Source: Actinomycetes bacterium
Lineage (GTDB): Bacteria; Actinomycetota; Thermoleophilia; Solirubrobacterales; JACPNS01
Reading direction: 5' to 3'
DNA: 22,041 bases
Assembly (NCBI GenBank): GCA_023404495.1
Contig: JAEYBE010000023.1
Location: 1 to 22,041, forward strand
Of this stretch, positions 20,196 through 22,041 are shown piece after piece; within the stretch, counting starts at the first letter, position 1; every line of letters starts with the position of its first letter. The position numbers and the translations under genes are program-made. The notes under the pieces were generated by a model. That model saw only the letters and a program-made list of their open reading frames with translations, was not told the DNA's origin and searched no databases.

Positions 20196-21299
20196 ATGAG
20201 ACGCGCGCTGACGTCAATACTGCTGCTCGGCGCACTCGTCGGCGTGTTCGTACCGGGTGCCGGAGCGGCCCAGCCGAAGCTCGTCGTTGACGCCCCCGCG
20301 CGCGGCGGCACGATCGCCAGCCAGTTGCTGCTGCGCGCGCACCTTGACGCGTCGCCTCAAGCGCGGATCCAGAGCGCGCGCTTCTTCGTCCAGGACAAGC
20401 TCGTCGGCACCGATTCGCGCGCTCCGTTCGCAACCTCGAATGGGACGCCATTTGACACAGGTGTGCTTACCGCAGGGCCCAACGCTCTGGAAATTTCCGT
20501 CTCCTACACCGCAAAGCGATCCGACGATCGCGTGGTAACGCGCACGCTTCGCCGCACCGTGCAGGTGGAGGTGTTCCGGCCGCCAACCGACTCGAGTCCG
20601 CTTTCCGCGTCGGCTTGGAAACTGAAGTTCGGTGACGAGTTCTCCTCGCCGACCTATTCCCGCAAGCGCTGGGAGACCCAGCGCGACGACTGGATCAAGG
20701 GGCCGATTCCCTACAGCAACCTCGAAGGCGCCGGCTACCGGCCCGGAAATGTTCGCTTCGAGAACGGAACGATGAACATCTCGACCGCCCACACCCGCGC
20801 GGCAGGCTTCAAACAGTCGACTGGATCAGTCAACACGCACGGCGCCTTCTCATTCAAGTACGGATACATCGAGGCGCGAATCCTTGTGCCCAGCTGCAGC
20901 GGCTGCTGGCCGGCCTTCTGGATGCTCCCGCGCGCCGACCACTGGCCGCCAGAGATCGACATCATCGAGTTCTTCGACACTTCCAAGCAGGGCATCCCCT
21001 ACTCCGCGGTCCATTGGCGCGCCAACAACAAGCAGGGCGAGCGCTACTTCAGCCAACGGCTGATGATCTCCGACCAGCACAACTACGTCGGCACTTGGCA
21101 CACCTACGGCGCCCTCTGGACCAGAGACACGGTGCAGTTCTACATCGACGGCTTTGCCGGTCCGCAGTTCTTGAAGCACTCGCGCGTCCCGCACAAAGCG
21201 ATGTATCCGATCATCCAGCTCGCGGTCGGTGCCGGCCACAAACCTCCGCCGGGCAACACGATGCAGGTCGACTACGTGCGCGCTTGGCAGCGCCGCTGA
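20196..21299 (+). CDS. Secreted GH16-family glycosidase with N-terminal Ig-like domain (third of three)
   Basis: A 367-residue exported enzyme: signal peptide (1-25, GAGAA), Ig-like domain (27-127, ARFFVQDKLVGTDSRAPF) and GH16 domain (about 138-367). The catalytic signature is EIDIIE: E253, D255, E258, with CSGCWPAFWMLP (234-245). The Ig-like domain resembles that of the first enzyme while the catalytic domain resembles the second, so the paralogues have exchanged or lost modules. ATG 20196 is chosen because the signal peptide begins there; an in-frame TTG lies nine bases earlier, and no good ribosome binding site is seen. It follows the second gene by 28 bp and converges with the RNase H gene, with nine bases between their stops. 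Confidence 0.9.
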   Translation: MRRALTSILLLGALVGVFVPGAGAAQPKLVVDAPARGGTIASQLLLRAHLDASPQARIQSARFFVQDKLVGTDSRAPFATSNGTPFDTGVLTAGPNALEISVSYTAKRSDDRVVTRTLRRTVQVEVFRPPTDSSPLSASAWKLKFGDEFSSPTYSRKRWETQRDDWIKGPIPYSNLEGAGYRPGNVRFENGTMNISTAHTRAAGFKQSTGSVNTHGAFSFKYGYIEARILVPSCSGCWPAFWMLPRADHWPPEIDIIEFFDTSKQGIPYSAVHWRANNKQGERYFSQRLMISDQHNYVGTWHTYGALWTRDTVQFYIDGFAGPQFLKHSRVPHKAMYPIIQLAVGAGHKPPPGNTMQVDYVRAWQRR

Positions 21300-21308
21300 A
21301 TCGAGCGT

Positions 21309-21713
21309 TCAGAGCGCGGCGGCGTCAAGCGCCTGGTTGACGAGCGCATCAGCGTCTTTGTTCTGCGCGCGCGGAACCGACCGCACAGTCCAGGCGTCAA
21401 ACCCATTGAGCGCGGCGATCGACTCGGCGTAGAGCGGCTTCATATCCGGGTGCTTGACTTTGTACTCGCCGTTGATCTGCTTCTGAACGAGCTCGGAGTC
21501 GTTGACGACCTCGACCTCGGAAGCGCCGAGCTCCTTGGCGCGGGCGAGGCCGAGCAGGAGAGCCTTGTACTCAGCGACATTGTTCGTCGCCACGCCGATC
21601 GCCTCTTTGGCGTCGCCGACGACCTCGCCCTCGGGCGTGCTCAGAACCGCGGCGATCGCCGCCGGACCGGGGTTGCCGCGCGCTCCCCCATCAACGTGTA
21701 TGACGAGCTTCAT
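21309..21713 (-). CDS. RNase HI-family protein
   Basis: A 134-residue RNase H-fold protein expected to cut the RNA strand of RNA-DNA hybrids. The acidic active site is visible: D8 (HVDGGARGNPG), E48 (NNVAEYKAL), D72 (VNDSELVQKQINGEYKV) and D122 (NKDADALVNQ). It lacks the basic handle region of E. coli RNase HI, as do the short types common in Actinobacteria and Archaea, which are sometimes fused to other domains. The ATG overlaps the preceding gene's stop in an ATGA arrangement, indicating an operon. It is a stand-alone copy here. Confidence 0.92.
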   Translation of the reverse strand: MKLVIHVDGGARGNPGPAAIAAVLSTPEGEVVGDAKEAIGVATNNVAEYKALLLGLARAKELGASEVEVVNDSELVQKQINGEYKVKHPDMKPLYAESIAALNGFDAWTVRSVPRAQNKDADALVNQALDAAAL

Positions 21714-22041
21714 TGCTCGGAAGTCTGCGGGTCGTCGAGGTCGGAACCGCCGCCACCGGGAATAAACAGCCGACCGAAGCCGTCTGCGCCCCCGTTCCAG
21801 TCGCGCACGACACCGGCCAGTTCATCGATGTCGTTGCCCCGCCCGGACTGCTCGACCGGTTCCGTGGGGTCGCCAAGCGTCACGCGGTAGGAATACCAAG
21901 CCAGATCCCAGCCAACCCAGACGTCCACCGCGTCGCCGTCCGGTGCGTTGACCGCAGCGACCTTGGGGTCGCCCAGTGATCGGGTGAGACCGGCGATCGT
22001 GCGGGGGAACTGCGAGAGATTGAATAGCTCAAGTCCACGAT
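21710..22041 (-). CDS. Unrecognised protein, 3' part only
   Basis: The last 110 codons of a gene that begins beyond the window. The visible part starts RGLELFNLSQFPRTIAGLTR and includes VDVWVGWDLAWYSYRVTLGD, followed by a Gly/Asp/Glu-rich tail (GGGGSDLDDPQTSEQ). I do not recognise the family. No signal peptide or membrane helix is in this part. The frame is open to the window edge, and the stop overlaps the RNase H gene start by four bases, so the two are probably translated together. An apparent internal GTG start at 21928 is unlikely to be the real one because coding-like sequence continues upstream. Confidence 0.7.
   Translation of the reverse strand, partial: RGLELFNLSQFPRTIAGLTRSLGDPKVAAVNAPDGDAVDVWVGWDLAWYSYRVTLGDPTEPVEQSGRGNDIDELAGVVRDWNGGADGFGRLFIPGGGGSDLDDPQTSEQ

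Overview
The window looks like a chromosomal segment of a high-GC actinobacterium, most plausibly from the Thermoleophilia (Solirubrobacterales-like). The reasons are the strong GC bias at third codon positions, the gene order infC-rpmI-rplT-(TsnR-like methyltransferase)-pheS-pheT, a DUF5701 gene, an SCP2-type thiolase next to a TetR regulator, and frequent GTG/TTG starts. Taxonomy is inferred from gene content only; no 16S gene or other direct marker is present.

Region 1 (1-8753, minus strand) is a translation locus read from right to left: thrS, a polytopic membrane protein coupled to thrS by a TGATG overlap, then infC, rpmI, rplT, a SpoU/TrmH-family RNA methyltransferase, pheS and pheT (its C-terminus lies outside the window). 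It is the familiar thrS-infC-rpmI-rplT-pheST order with two insertions. A promoter-like pair and a hairpin precede infC. A strong intrinsic terminator lies between rplT and the methyltransferase, with its T-run only six bases from the methyltransferase ATG.

Region 2 (8754-10062) holds a divergent DUF4389 membrane protein built from two internal repeats, a convergent small membrane-anchored protein with an I78-inhibitor-like tail, and a strong hairpin.

Region 3 (10062-13253) is a lipid or acyl-CoA degradation unit: an SCP2-type thiolase, an acyl-CoA dehydrogenase and a 33-codon membrane micro-ORF joined by TGATG and ATGA overlaps. A TetR regulator is transcribed divergently. The shared 92-bp promoter region contains a near-perfect 24-bp inverted repeat that is a good operator candidate.

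Region 4 (13254-17971) is a tRNA-bounded accessory stretch: a small single-pass membrane protein, a degenerate ~12-bp repeat array resembling an insertion-sequence end, tRNA-Val(GAC) with its terminator, an SDR/epimerase-like protein, a secreted right-handed beta-helix protein with GH141-like features, a decayed tandem copy of tRNA-Cys, intact tRNA-Cys(GCA), a DUF5701 protein and tRNA-Gly(GCC).

Region 5 (17972-21299, plus strand) holds three consecutive secreted GH16-family glycosidases, probably one transcription unit. Two carry an N-terminal Ig-like domain and one does not. With the beta-helix protein they suggest extracellular polysaccharide processing.

Region 6 (21300-22041, minus) has an RNase HI-family gene coupled by an ATGA overlap to the 3' end of an unrecognised gene that runs off the window.

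Nothing here can be called a proven new system. The strongest candidates for a second look are the terminator and start-codon arrangement upstream of the methyltransferase, the GH16 triplet, the coupled micro-ORF, and the tRNA-Cys duplication.
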